Shown: positions 36,300-49,242 of the stretch, one piece after another
How the letters are laid out: each line of letters opens with the position of its first letter
Numbering within the stretch: position 1 is the first letter of the stretch
Assembly: GCF_028769735.1 (NCBI RefSeq)
Contig: NC_088200.1
Span: forward strand, 69,225,268-69,289,267
Reading direction: 5' to 3'
DNA: 64,000 nucleotides
Source of the DNA: Zonotrichia leucophrys gambelii
Lineage: Eukaryota; Chordata; Aves; Passeriformes; Passerellidae
The notes under the pieces: model-generated
The model's database searches: none
The model's input: the letters and a program-made list of their open reading frames with translations, nothing else
Told to the model about the DNA's origin: nothing
Made by a program: the position numbers and the translations under genes

Positions 36300-37533
36300 T
36301 TCTCAAATCACCTCTGCTTTGCCTTCTGCTCTTCCCAGCTATCCCTGCTGTCTCCAGGCTACAGTTTACAAGTTTTCTCAACTTACAAGCGCATTACGTA
36401 TGCTCTTGCATCTTAATTTACAGAAGTCAAATAATCTGTCTTTTCACTTCGTCTGGGTTGACTCAACCCTTCTGGGCTCCAAAACCTCTGACAAGCAGGA
36501 AGGAGACCATAAAATAGGGGCATGACTGTATTTTAATTTTACACTAAATCTCTCCCTGATTCAGTACATCTGCAAAAGAAACAGTCTTGTGCTGCAAAGA
36601 GATTCCTGTCTATAACAAAAATTAGATGCAAAATTACAAAATTAGAGTCTAGTTAGAAAATTAGATTAGAAATCTAGATGATTCGAAGCTAAGAAATTTT
36701 TTTTCCTGCTTTATCATGGAGTTTCACAGCTTATTTCCAGGTACACTAGATATTTATTAGCTAGCTGATCCCTTCCTGTGGACTTCAAAATTTTAAAGTT
36801 GTCTTTCTTTGAGGTTTGAATTAAAGAAGAACAAAGCAGTCCAGCCTACAACTGCAGGCACTATTTAATTGCTGTTTATATACATTAAGTGTTACATAAT
36901 GATAAGCACCCTAAAAAACGTATTGGGTGTCTCAGTTCCTGGAGGCTCAACTGCCTCTGTGCCACAGTTTTATCAAATGGGGATGACAGTATCACCTCAG
37001 CTCTCAGGAATTTTGGTTAGATTTGCTGGTGTTCAAGATTCACCCAAATGCTCTAAGATCTGTATTAGCATTCTTTAAACCAGCATTTGAATATTAAGCA
37101 ATAATTAACTATACACTTAATATAGAAACAACTGAATAGCTGCGCATGGGACATGCATTGCCCATTCTGTTCACCTGCTAAAGAGCTGAGGAAAGAAAGG
37201 AAAACAGAGCAGAAGGTTAGACTAAGGTTAGATACTCCCTGCTAGCACAAGACCATAGGAAAAAAAAAGAAAAAATATATAAAATCTGTAAAGATAACTT
37301 TGATCAAGCTACATTTTGAGGACCAGACTTTGCAATATCAAAAAGTGTTCTTTTCATGCCATAAGAAAAAGAAATTTAGCACCAAATGCTAAAAAAACAA
37401 TTAATAAGACTATGGAGTCTAGTCATTGGGATCATGTGTCTCAATCAGATTTATTTCATATGCAGTAGAGGCCAACACACTCCTCTATGTTCAGACAGCA
37501 ATGATTATTTTTGATAATGATAATTTTTGATAA

Positions 37534-37590
37534 CAAAGTTATCTGTTGAACTACAAAGTTATCTATTGAACAAAGTTATCTATTGAACTA
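37534..37590. repeat. 17-20 bp tandem repeat, three copies
   Basis: Units begin at 37,534, 37,554 and 37,571. The middle unit lacks the terminal CTA. Confidence 0.88.
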
Positions 37591-37908
37591 CTTCATCTAA
37601 GTTCAAGTTTATCATATCCAGCCTTCATGTCAGGTCACACATGCCTCTCCAGTTCACGTTTTTATTCAACACGTCTAGCAACTGCAGGTTGCACTCACCT
37701 TGAGGAAAGATAGGGCCAAATGCCAACATCATTGCACGATAGGGAAAGATAAAAAAGTACATTTCATTTTCCCTCAATGTGCTTTTCTCTGGGCCCTTGA
37801 TCTTTCCTTGTGATAAATACTGATAACACCCCACATTCTATATGTAATTATACCTCTGTTGTCCTCATTAATTAATACTGTGTAAGATTGAATCACCTTT
37901 TATCTGCT

Positions 37909-38485
37909 TGTGCTGGTTTCAGTTGGGGTAAAGTTAATTTTCTTCCCAGACACTAGAATGGAGTTGTATTTTGTACTTTTGCTGAGCACAGGGTTGATAA
38001 CACAGAGATGTTTTTGTTGTTGCTCAGCAGGGCTTACACAGAGCCAAGGCCTTTTCTGCTCTTTGTGCTGCCACACGGGTGAGAAGTTGGGAGTGCATGA
38101 GAGGCTGGGAGGAGACACAGCTGGGACAGGTGACCCAAACTGACCAAAGGGATTTCCAGACCATGTGACATCATGCTCAGGACATAAAGCTGGGGGGAAG
38201 AAAGAGAAAGGGGGGAATGTTTGGAGTCATGGCATTTGTCTATTGATATCAGCACTGCACGTGATGGGGCCCTGCTCTCCTGGAGATGGCTGAACACCTG
38301 CCTGCCTGTGGGGAGCAGTGGAGGAATTCCTTGTTTTGTTTTGCTTTGCTTGTGTACATGGATTTGGTTTCCCCTGTTAAACTGTCCATATCTCAATCCA
38401 AGAGTTTTCCAGCTTTCATCCTTCCAATTCTCTCCCCAGGCCTGCTGGTGAGGGATTGGGATTGAGGGAGAGGTTAAATCATAAA
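37909..38485 (+). mobile_element. Solo LTR, avian ERVL-type
   Basis: It opens TGTGCTGGTTTCAG and continues with features I recognise from a common avian LTR: 'gttgataacacagagatgtt', 'cttacacagagccaaggcc', a CATAAAGCTGGGG TATA region at about 38,184, 'gagatggctgaacacctgcc', 'ttaaactgtcc' and an end near GGTTAAATCATAAA. About 580 bp. A clean target-site duplication is not visible, so the right boundary is uncertain by several bases. No internal region is present. Confidence 0.82.
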
Positions 38486-40119
38486 TGCCTCAGTTCTGCA
38501 CTGAACTTGTTGTTTAAACAGAAGTAGGTCATACAGAATTTTCTTTTTCTTTTAACAGGCAACTGCTTTAAAACTGTTGAACAAAAGTGCAGATCACATG
38601 AGCTTAAAATCAGAAATAAAGACAAGAAATGTCAAAAAAGAGTCCAAATTTTGAGAGTTGAAAAAAAGCTATTCTCCCCCTCAACGATCTTGCTTCTGTG
38701 GAAAACATTTATTCTCTGTGTCAGCAAAAATAGAAAAAAATGAGAGACCAATTAGAAGTTAAGGTGGAATATTTGACATTACCTAAAGATGCTTTACACT
38801 TCATTACTTTAGCAAACATGTTACAAACACGCCTTTTGTAGTGCATATTTCAAATACAAATTCTTCCTTATTAACCTTCTTCCTTATTCATCATTTGAGT
38901 TTCAAAGATACTACTACAAGAACTAACAAAGTTCTTGTAAAAATGTGAATTTACCCAAGCTTCTTGGGGCCTTAAAATATATGATAACAAAACAGAATAC
39001 AATAAATTCCAGAGAAGTGTTTCCAGTCTTAAGCAAATGAGTTTCCCTTTCTCCTCCTAGGAACTGTAACTTCAGCCTCCCACAGGCGTTTTGTTAGAAT
39101 GGATTACATATCCCTAAGGAAGGCAGCACACTGACAGAAATGTGATAAAAACCCATAGAAACACCTTCACATAAACAAGAGGTGTAAATGACTTACTGTT
39201 TAGACATCACTTACTTTCCCATGTTTTGCATCCTGCTATCCTGAACAAATTCAGAGAAAACTTTTCCTGTCAATCCACAGCCCCACATTTAAGAAAGCTC
39301 TGGGACCAGAAGTATTTCAGAAGGAAGAGAATATAATAATCAGCAACATAATCCTGTGCACAAAAATGGAGACTTAGCACAGATTTGACTGAGTTGAGCC
39401 TTGTGGGCACTGGTCTGCACGAGGCCTGGTCCTGTGATGCGTGGTCCCAGACACAGCACTCAGTGCCCTGTGCCATAGAGAAGCACTTCACCAAAAAACA
39501 CACACCACCACTCATCTGCTCCCTACCCAAGCAGTGCAAAGGAAGGCCTTTCCTAACATTCATGCTCCTCTATAGCTGAAAGATATGCCTCTTTTCTAAA
39601 CAAGTCTTCCTGTCACACAGTTGGTGCATTAGCTGCAAGGTACAGCTTCAAGAGAAAGAGGATTTCCCTCAGAACTGCAGAACTTACATTTTCTCATATG
39701 TTGTCCAGCTTCCGAAAGTGTTTTCTTTCATGTTTGTAACCACTGCTATCTTTAATACACTATGTTTCGGCCGCCATACATAGAAAAGTTAAAAAAAGAT
39801 TCCCACATCTTCCTGAAGCATTTTTTATCATCAGCTGACAGATGTAATCCTGCTCTTTTCACAATCACCTATGAAATTCATAGATTTAAGAGCATGCTAT
39901 GCAAAAAATACCAAGGATTGACAAATTCTTCATTCTGCTGCTTTCCCTCTCAACCCATATACACAAATCAGAGCATCTCTGATTTAAAAGGATTAAGATT
40001 AAGAAAACTCCAAGCTTCAACGAGCCCTTCAAATACTCTTTCAGCTGCCTCTTTCCTCAATACATTTTACCTGAATGTTGAACCTCATTCTTAACTCAGT
40101 TTTCAATTTTGGGACTGAC
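38486..40119. other. Non-coding stretch, no gene recognised
   Basis: Only short open frames without motifs (the longest are 97 and 110 codons). Nothing else recognised. Confidence 0.55.
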
Positions 40120-40231
40120 TCAGACCCTGAGAAATGTGATCCAGTTTTGAGATGAGTCTCACTTTAAAAAGTAGGCTGGACTATATAACCTTTCAAGATC
40201 TTTTCTACCCTAAATTAATCCTATGATTTTA
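40120..40231 (+). mobile_element. CR1 LINE 3'-terminal fragment (short, old)
   Basis: The order 'aggctggactatataacc', 'tttcaagatcttttctaccc', 'taaatta..cctatgatt' matches the diverged terminal part of a CR1, where intact copies read roughly 'ttggactagatgacc ... cccttccaacctaaatgattctatgatt'. Confidence 0.6.
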
Positions 40232-41064
40232 CATGCCTATCTTTAGCCTCTTCTCATCTTTCCTTTGTTACAGATGCCAAATGTTACATTTAATTCAAGA
40301 TCACCAGCTTGGAAGGAAACATTCACCTCTTTCACTCCTAACATAAACTGGAAATATCTGCTGAGTCTAAATGCCCCTAAAAAGCCAACCAATGAAATAA
40401 ATACATAAATAACCCAAACATTTGCAATTTTACTATCTGCCTCTAACAATTATCTATATCTAACTTTGTCTTTTGCTGGAATAGTTTTAAGGAAATAAAG
40501 CAACCCTACTGCTTTTAGGAACTTTTAAGAAGTTTCTGGCTATTTGAGATGTCACGTTGAAATCAAATGTAAAGGAAATTATGTATTATAAATATATATG
40601 TAAGGAGTAAGTTGTTCTCAGATGAATAGGATGGTACATAAGAGCTATCCATGCACACTTCATTCTTTATCACAAGTAATGATATCTTTGATACAGGCAA
40701 TAACACTCTACTTTTCTTTTTGTTTATTCTTACCAATTCACCATATTTTAGCTAATGCTTTTAAGTGCCTCATCAATAAGAGCCAACAAACAACTTTTCA
40801 GTAAAGTCAACCAAAGTATATTTTCTTAAAAAAGCAGTATCACTATCATTACTTTAGTCATTATACAATTCTCCTTATATTTCTAATATAAACACATCTG
40901 CAAAACCTTTTTTATTACTACACTATGACACCATAGCTATCAGTTATCCTCACTGACTTTGTCAAAAACCACTTTGGTCATGCAAGGACTGAATTCCTTA
41001 CTGTAGTGGTGGCGGTTCTTAGGTCACACAAACCACCTTTATGTGTCACAGAGATGTGGTTATA
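40232..41064. other. Non-coding stretch before the NUMT
   Basis: No gene recognised. The last ~60 bp may still be degraded mitochondrial sequence, but I could not assign it. Confidence 0.5.
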
Positions 41065-41525
41065 GTTGCTGATAGTTAATTTAAAGCCTTGATTATGTTG
41101 AATGGTTGTTTTTAGGGAGGATAGAAAAGAAGTGGGTAGGGTGAGTTTTGGTGTACACATGATGATAATGGCTACTCAGCCTAAGTGGAAGACAAGATTA
41201 TAAGGCTAGGATTTTTCAAATTTGTGTTTATTTTAGTTTTATTTGTCCCCCTAGGGCTTCTGGGCTAACAGCTATAGCAGTTGGTAGTGTTAAGTGAGGT
41301 GTTAGGAAGAGTGGTAATTGGAGGAAATTTCATGGACCAGAGGTTAGGGATAACCCTTGAAGCACTCATGGGAATTGAAAGTAGAATGGTACTAGTGCTA
41401 GTTTTATTGTGATTGCTATTGTCATGAGGAAGCGTGATGTGGCAAGGGTTACTTGGATAATGTCTCATTGTCCAGTAGATCATACATTAGTCATGGTCAA
41501 AAAGAGGAATAGTGCCCTGTTAATA
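41065..41525 (-). pseudogene. ND2: Nuclear mitochondrial insertion: ND2 fragment
   Basis: The minus strand read with the vertebrate mitochondrial code (TGA = Trp, ATA = Met) gives ND2-like text including [30 protein letters not shown] and, farther on, a diverged 'KILAL...HLG.VAIII.CTPKLTLPTSF' region. An internal stretch between these is shortened and frame-damaged. Under the nuclear code it is interrupted by TGA codons. It is a dead copy of mtDNA, not a nuclear gene. It abuts an ND4L/ND4 fragment in the opposite orientation. Confidence 0.85.
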
Positions 41526-41559
41526 TGGCTTCCTGGACACCAAGCCATATCACCTACTT

Positions 41560-41942
41560 TAAAAACCCTACTCCCATTAGTATTCTCTGCCTGCAAAGTA
41601 GACACAGGCCTAGCAATACTAACTGCCTCTACATCAACCCACGGTTCTGACAACTTACATAACCTAGACCTCCTATAATGGTAAAAGCCAATGATTATAT
41701 TCCTCCTACTGCCCAAAATACTTTTGAGCTGAGACCACCTCCAATCACCACCCTCAGCCTACAATCTCTACTCCTAGCATACCATCCCACCAAACACTGG
41801 CATTGACTAAATCCTATCCCCTCTATTAGCACTATCCTGCCCACTACTATCTCACATAATCCTAGCAAGCCAAACAACCACCAACACAAAAACCAATATT
41901 CATCACAACCTTAATTAGAGTCCAACCATTCATTATCTAAGT
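41560..41942 (+). pseudogene. ND4L/ND4: Nuclear mitochondrial insertion: ND4L 3' end and ND4 5' part
   Basis: On the plus strand the ND4L C-terminus is clear ([20 protein letters not shown], then [13 protein letters not shown]). It is followed by an overlapping ATG and a degraded ND4 N-terminal region ('SLLLAYHPTKHWHWLNPI', 'LLSHIILASQTT', 'NIHHNLN...QPFII'). In avian mtDNA ND4L and ND4 overlap in this order. Indels break the frames. It lies head-to-head with the ND2 fragment, although both genes are on the same strand in mtDNA. Confidence 0.85.
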
Positions 41943-44900
41943 CTTCTTGGCCACAAAACTAAATTTACTCTTGGAACAGAAGAGCCAGACTCAAGAGTGT
42001 TCCCATGACATTGAGCAGCACAAGCAAAGACATAAGAAAACAGGACCTATTCATCCATTCTGCAGTTTTTCTTTGAAAACTCCATCTTCCCACATTGACT
42101 ACATTCTCATTCTCTGGATAAACACTACCCAATCACTGCATGCCCAGCCTGAAGACCCATGATGGGAGATGCAGAGAGCTGGGGCCAGAATAAGCATCTT
42201 CCCACCATGAACAGAAAAGAGGAGACCAGGTTAGGAAACACGGGGACAGACCCTGAATTAAACACTAGCATCTTCTGCTGCCATCAGTGGGACAGAAATG
42301 GGAACTGTGATGTAGGTATTCACCAGCATGTTCCTTGACATCCAAAGTACCAAACCAGCAGCAATCAACTGTGGTTAATTAACTGTGAATTAAGGTACCA
42401 CAGATTGCTCTTCCTCTTTTCTTCCAGTGTGATCAAGCAGACATCAGGACCATGCCTGGCCCAGGTAACCAACAGCCATAGGCAGCTTCCTCTCCCAGTT
42501 TCAGCTAAAGCCAGTTCTGTACAATGGCCAAATTTCTCTCCACTTTCTTAGTAAAATATAAGCAAATATATTAGAAGTGTGAAAAAACTCCAGATACAGC
42601 CTTAAGTTTAAGTTTACATATAAACTTAAAACCTTAAGTTTACATATCAAAACAAAATTGGAAGACAAGTTAGGGAAAAACTGCTTCAAGTGACCTTCAT
42701 TTATCATACTGCTAGGTTTTTTATACTCAGTATATACTCTTTACTGTAGTCTATGTGAAACTGTTTAGCACATTAATGCACTGCTGCTTTATAAACAAGG
42801 AAGCAAATTAATTTTAATAGGCTAAACAATTAACCTTGAAGAACATTTCATATCTAAGCCTAGATAAATTATTGTCTACTCTTAGTTTTTGATGAAAATA
42901 TATATAAAATGTCATTTTTCTGACATAAATGTTGACTCCAAATCGAAGATTGACTCTTGCTGTTGAAAACAGAAATTAAATATATATAAATACAGGAACT
43001 TATATACATATGAAGCCTTCTAAGTATAAGAAATTTAGTTTGAATTAAGTTCTAGTCCTTAGAGAGAAAGAGATAAAGTTGTTACAGCTAACACCAGCTG
43101 TCTCTTCCTAATCTTTAAGGTGCTATTCTATTCATAGCTGAATTCTGACCTCTGTTTTGAAAACTTCCTTTAGAGATATGTGAACTTCTCATTCTGTGTG
43201 CAAGTGAACTGTAAAAAGATATTTTTGTTTTGACCTGAATTTCCTAATTACTAGAAATGGATCAGTGTGGTGATATTTTAATAGGATTGCACACAATTTC
43301 AAATTTCCCAATTTTAATTTTAATAATATAGTTACAAGAAGTCCACATTCTATCTTCATAATTGCAATGTGGAGCAAAAGACAGGATGTTGTACAGATTT
43401 TACTCCATATCAGAAGCATAACCCTATATGCACTAAAATGTTTTATTCCTAAATTTACCTTCCAGCCTCTAGAAGTTAAAATTTCCAGAGCTTTTTATCC
43501 TTTTCTGACCTCTTAAAAATTGCTGTCTGTCATTCTGAGATCATGAGTCTTGCAGACGCCGTTTCATGTCTGTTTCATGACAACAATTTTTAGTACACAT
43601 TCCATTATTCTTACAGTAATAAATTTTGCAAAAATAATTAATACTTTTAATTTAGGTTGTCTTCCATTATACATATATGCCCATTTTTGGTGAGCTATTT
43701 AGGACAAGAATTAAAACCAACCTCATTATACCTATGTTATAAACTCAAAATGCAAGATCACTTAAAATAAATAATCCAGAAGTAATTTACACATGGGGCC
43801 ATGGCTACAAAAGTTTGATTTAACAGGACCTCTCTCCTACAATTGCTTACTCTGTCTTTACTCAGTATTTTCTCCTGTTTTGTGAGCCCCTTATTCCATC
43901 ACAGCAGAAACAAATGCAGACCTCCTGGTGCTGACTTAACATGTTGTCATTTTCTCTTTGGGAAGAAACCCATTATCCAAAAGAAAAATATAAGAAGGAT
44001 TTTAAAATAAAACACATAGCTGATGCTGTCATCCTCCTCAGTGGATTCTCTGATGAATCTTCAATCTATGCTTGCTTTTAAATTCCATTAACTAAAGTAT
44101 TTTACAGTTAAACACATCCCCTCATTTTTTATTGGATGTGAAGTTCCATATCAACTATAATTAAGTATGAAGCTTCAGGCCTGAGAAATTCCTTCTGCAT
44201 CCCTAAACTTTGGACAAATCCAGACCTTGTTCTTGCTTTGAACTGTTAAGTAAACTTGTGGGCCCTACAACAATTTCTAGTTATTTGTAAATAGGCAAAC
44301 AGAGATAAATATAGAGTTAACTCATGTCATCCTAGGCCAGAATGAAAAGATTAATATCCTTTCCTCTTAGGGAATAGTTTGAAAATCAGATTTTTCAGGA
44401 AATTTCACATGAAAACATGACAAACTTTGAATTGATTCATAGAGAGAGCCCCTTCTATCCCTACTGACTCCAGGTAGAGTCTGAGGAAACAAACCTCTTC
44501 TGGATTTCCAGAGTTCAGAGCAGAACATTCAGGACTGGAAGGAATACAGAGCGAGCATTTTCGAAGTTCCTCTTGAACTGGGAAAGAGAACTTGTTACAC
44601 AGGGGAAGCCAGTTGCTATTACACAAAAGCCCATCTGCCCCTTTGAATCTGTACCTGCTGTTCCTGACGTCCTCCAAGAATTAACACTAGTTTATATATA
44701 TGGGCTTATAAGGATGTAGATAGGCTGAGAATACTGAGATTGGGTTTTCTTTGAGCAGAGGAAGTTTATAAACCAGATTATTGTGTTTCACAGATCTTTT
44801 CCTTGTATGCAGCTCAAAGAAGAGGAATCTCTTGCAACCCTGCAAAACCTTTGCTCTAGCAAGAGCATTTTATCTTTGAATATTTCCTCAGTGCATAAAC

Positions 44901-45971
44901 CAGGATGGTGGCTGGCATAGCTGCAGAACCTCCTATTTCAACCCACATCACCAACAACATGAATCCCTTTGCAAAGGGAGCCCTCTTGATGTGTCCTCTC
45001 CATTCATCAAGACCCTGTAATTTTCCTGGGGAAGCACAACCTGATGATTATTTTTATTCTAACACAGCTGCAAGCCTTCAGACCCCTTTGCAGAGGCTGC
45101 ATTGCAGCAGTGCCCTCTCATAAGTTTGCCATATGCCATGGATGAGTGTGTTGAATAAGGATTGTGATTTTTCATTAACGTGCCACACTTGCAGTGCTAA
45201 GGAGCCCAAAAAAGCCAGTTTCCCCACTCACTACTGCTCTCACACCACTTTCTTCTGACCTGAAATCCCAGCTTTCTATTCACTGCAGCTTGTTTTAGAC
45301 AAATAGATCACATACCCCACCAGCCTCTTCCAGATTTTACACTCTGGAGCCAAAACACCACTTTCAGCATAATAAGAAGTAGCGAAAAATCATCTGGGAC
45401 TCTGTCCTGCATGCCGGATCTACCATGAGAAGGCCATTATGTCACTGAGAATTATCACAACCAATTAGCAGTAAATAACAAAATAAAAAAATCAGCAGGA
45501 GAAAGCAGCTATCATCATCATTAAAAAAAAAAAAAATTCAATGCATTGAGAAAGAATTAATCATTATTTTAAAAATATTAATCCAAAAGTCATTTGGACA
45601 CAAAGGAGTGTGTCCTATCTAGTTAGTCCCATGTCATGTGGGTAAAGCAGATGTTTATAGAGGTCCTGACTGATGTCACCTTTCAAGTACACTAAAATTC
45701 AAAAACACTGACTTTGGAGGGATTCTTTCCAGAAAGGGCAAGATATGTGACAATATGCAAAATATGATGTTCAACAGCAGACTCTTTCAGCCACTGCTTT
45801 AACAAAAAATTTGTGACTAAGCTTCTCTACTTTCATATTTCAGCACAAGAGTTTCACAAATTCAATTATCTCCTTTTCTTGTGGGATCCTATTATTTGGG
45901 GAAAGACGATCCTGTGAAATGTTTAATAAGAAGCCTGGTTCTTGGAAGAAATTTTCCTTTTTCTCTTGAAG
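41943..45971. other. Non-coding stretch, no gene recognised
   Basis: AT-rich sequence with short open frames only. A local duplication of 'ccttaagttta' text occurs around 42,600-42,650. No mobile element was recognised. Confidence 0.55.
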
Positions 45972-46212
45972 ACCTGAAGTAGAGCTATTTCACAGCAGAA
46001 TGCAAAGCAAATGCATGACAAACAAAGGTCATTTATCTATCAAAGATCAAAGCCCGGAGTCCGACACGGATATTTCTAATTCTTTTGCCAGACTGAATCT
46101 TGAAAATCCATTTTTCAAATTGGAAAACATGTGTGTAGCTACAGAATTACTGAATAAACTTCTCTTTGAAGAAATGGAAGAAAATGCCATTATATCAAGC
46201 GAGAGAATCTAG
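45972..46212 (+). other. Candidate host exon of unknown identity
   Basis: A pyrimidine-rich tract (ttttcctttttctcttgaag) ending in AG at 45,971 is followed by 241 bp with one fully open frame, and then by 'ctag|gtgagg', a good donor. The predicted peptide is of mixed, protein-like composition (for example SFARLNLENPFFKLENMC and TELLNKLLFEEMEEN) with no low-complexity bias. CpG-containing text (cccggagtccgacacgg) stands out against the AT-rich flanks. The frame ends in TAG exactly at the donor, which argues either for a terminal coding exon with a spliced 3' UTR or against coding. I do not recognise the protein. It could be chance. Confidence 0.3.
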
Positions 46213-49200
46213 GTGAGGGGTGTGGGCAAGAGGCTGTGGGAACATCAAATTACAGCTTCTGGCTGGAACAGAACCCATAAAAGCACAAGCACATGCTCCA
46301 AGAACAACTACTCAGGCCAGCTGGGAGTAGAAAAAAGAATAAAATACTGGTTCCTAAATGTTTTATTTCGTTTTGAGGAAAATACTGACATGTTACTTGA
46401 ATATTACCTTGCTAATATGCCAGCAATTCATCTTTGCAACAGCTCCATATTATTATTCTAATTTAAATGAAAACGAAGTAGACATAGATGAGAATAAATG
46501 ATGTGTGAAAATGAGATAAGGCCAGTGACAAAACCAGCATTAGACTTCCTACTACTTCTAGCTTCAATATCTTTGGCATATCAGACAAAAACCTATTAAA
46601 GCATTTGCCTCTTTCATTAGTTCACTTAGGTATGATTTAAATACCATACCTTGAAACCAAACTTCAGAGTTTATACTGTCTATACCATCTTTGAAAAACA
46701 CTGAACCATAAACAATCATTTCCAAAAAATTAGTCACTGTGAAATTTGAAACAGTAAGAACAATCTGCCTTTGAAGGGGAGTAAAAACCTTTTTTCTTTT
46801 TTAGTATAAAAATTACATGTCTCAGGAGTAATTATAAGATTAAATTTTCATACCAAGGTTTTGTCACCACCAAAGTGCTTTAAATTAAATGTGTAACCAT
46901 GGGTTTCCACAAAGGAATTTTTGCCCTGTAGTCAAGGGCATCCAAGTTTTATTCAAGCAGCATGTAACAGTAAAGCTGCAACTTGTAGGGCTAAAGGTAA
47001 ATTGAGATTGAACACTTCACCGAGTCAGAATTTCACTCCCTCAGAATTTCTGCATTTTCAAATCCATTAGGGCATATAAATGCCACACATTTATCTCCTT
47101 CCCAAGACACAGGTAGAAGGAATTCCAAATTTGTCCATCATAATTTTCTACATAAACAAGTGAAAACTGTCTTTAAAAATTGCAATTTGGAAAGCTGTCA
47201 GACTACAGAATATTTGTAGATGTAAACAGTAGTGCAACCAACTCACGCAGTTGGGTAACATCACAGGAGCATGCCCATTGCAAGTTCCATGGCACCTGAG
47301 TACAACTTCAGATTTTCTCCATCCTACTTACTCTACACAATCCAGGAAGGGAAGGGTGGAGGAGGGGAGGACATGGCTGTTCAAGGGGGTTGAGCTGTTG
47401 GAGTGACCCTTCCATGGAGAGCAGCAACAAAAATGGCAGGAGACAGCAGGGAGTTGGTGCTGGAAGGACCCCTCCTGTTCCCAGCGGATGACCAGGAAAA
47501 GGAACAAGGGAGAAGAAAGGCAACCACATGCGCCTAGCAGTGACCTGAACATCTTGATCTTCCTGGCTACAAAAGGGTTCAAAGAGCCCCTTCTTTGGAG
47601 CCACAATGTTGTCATGCACTCTGCCACGCTCCTAATGCACACAGAAGGTGTATGTGCCACAGCCGTGTTCAGAGCCCAGTGCTAGGAACCTTTGATTGTT
47701 CATGCCACATTTGTCAATCTCTGTATATGTGGGTTTAGTAATTATCTCCCTCCAAAGCAAGGCTGGCCTCCCCGTGTGCCTTGTTCAAGTAATATGAATC
47801 AGAACGTTTTGGTTTTCTGTGGTGTGTTAACTGCAAGTAACCATCACACATGGATGTGTTGAGACTTTATCCTCAGTCTTAACTTCTGTGTCAACACACT
47901 GGTTTTTTATTCAGTTGGTATGCAACACAGAATAGAACAGCAATTGTTCTTAATCATAAGCAAGCCAGGGTTAATGAAAACGGATTTTTCTCCATAGATT
48001 TGATCTGCTGAAGGTACATTCTGTGAAAAGTAATCGTTCCACACTTGCAGCTATTCTGCTCAAACTGCCCAAAAACTACATGACTACAGTTGGTGCAGCA
48101 AAGAGCCCAATTTGAGAACCCTCCTGAGAGGCAGGATATGTTTATTCAGGCTCAAGAAACTATGATTTTTGATTACCTCATCTTGCTGGTTCAGCAGTTT
48201 GGTGCCTGCACAGGCTGAAGCGTATGGGAACATTCTGCAAGAGTCATCTTTGTTAACTAATGGAGCTAGTGAACTGAAGAACAAGTCACCAGTAAATAAC
48301 AGAGGAGTTTGCTTTCTTGTGTAAAGATTGGTACTTCCTGCAAAATTAGACTGAAGGATCCAAAAATTACTATAATTGCAATTTCTTGCTGCTGTAGTAG
48401 ATTTTACCTCATTCTCAAAAAAAAATCTTTAATAATTCATCAAAACACTAGAAAGGAGTTAGAGAACTCTAAAAAACTCCATGCTCCTGAAGCATGTGCC
48501 CCCTGCTTCCCTTTGGAAACTCAGACTTATAGTTCAGTCCTTGAGCTATGCAGATATATAAGATAATGTAAATAGAAGAGCGTTTGTTTTCACTATATTC
48601 ATGAAGACCTTGCTGAGATTTTTGTTACAGTTTTGGAAAGTTCTGGAGTTTTTTTCAAATTGTATTTTTAAGATTTGGGAGAGTTACATCAGGAGATATT
48701 CTTTCCATTTTCTACCTTGAATCACATGTTCTGCCCTGGGGCATGTGGCTATTCAGAACACTGAGGATTTTGGGCTACATTTACTAGGGCAACATTGGTT
48801 CAGCCTTGTATCACTTTCTTCTAGGCATGGTGCTATCTAAGCATCCACCAGGTCAGTTCTTTGGTAGACATGATGGGAAAAAGAAAAATTTCATTACTGC
48901 ATTGAGACCAGTTTTCAAAAATCACTGAGCTCAAAGACTCACCTGAGCTCAAACCTGTCTCCTTACAATTTATAGTGGAAAACTGAAATAAATACACAGT
49001 CTGTAAAGCTTTAAGTAGAGGGCATTGTTTTCTGTTTGACAGAAACTGAATGTAGTTCAAACTTAATGGCTGAATGCCATAGCCTCCTTTTCGGCTCTTG
49101 ATACACTTGAAATTACTTTCATTTCTAGAGACAACTCCATAAGTGAAAATCAATCATCTTGCCTTATTTTTATTTCCACATTTTCTCATAAGAATTTTTA

Positions 49201-49242
49201 AAATTCAGCAGCATTTATGCAAAGCGTTATTTTTCACTTTCA
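46213..49242. other. Non-coding stretch, no gene recognised
   Basis: A GC-richer patch at about 47,330-47,680 gives overlapping open frames of about 100 codons on the minus strand, but I see no domain or splice context. The remainder is unassigned AT-rich DNA. Confidence 0.5.

Larger units (their letters stand above)
34999..37908. other. Non-coding stretch with two short tandem repeats
   Basis: No coding frame with recognisable features. A roughly 20-bp duplication with a TATATATGCAGCC core occurs at 36,261-36,299. A three-copy repeat of CAAAGTTATCTRTTGAA occurs at 37,534-37,590. The remainder is unassigned AT-rich DNA. Confidence 0.6.

Noticed and set aside
41480..41716. Minus-strand 78-codon frame over the NUMT
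   Set aside because: It crosses the junction of the two mitochondrial fragments in the wrong frame; the mitochondrial-code reading explains the sequence.
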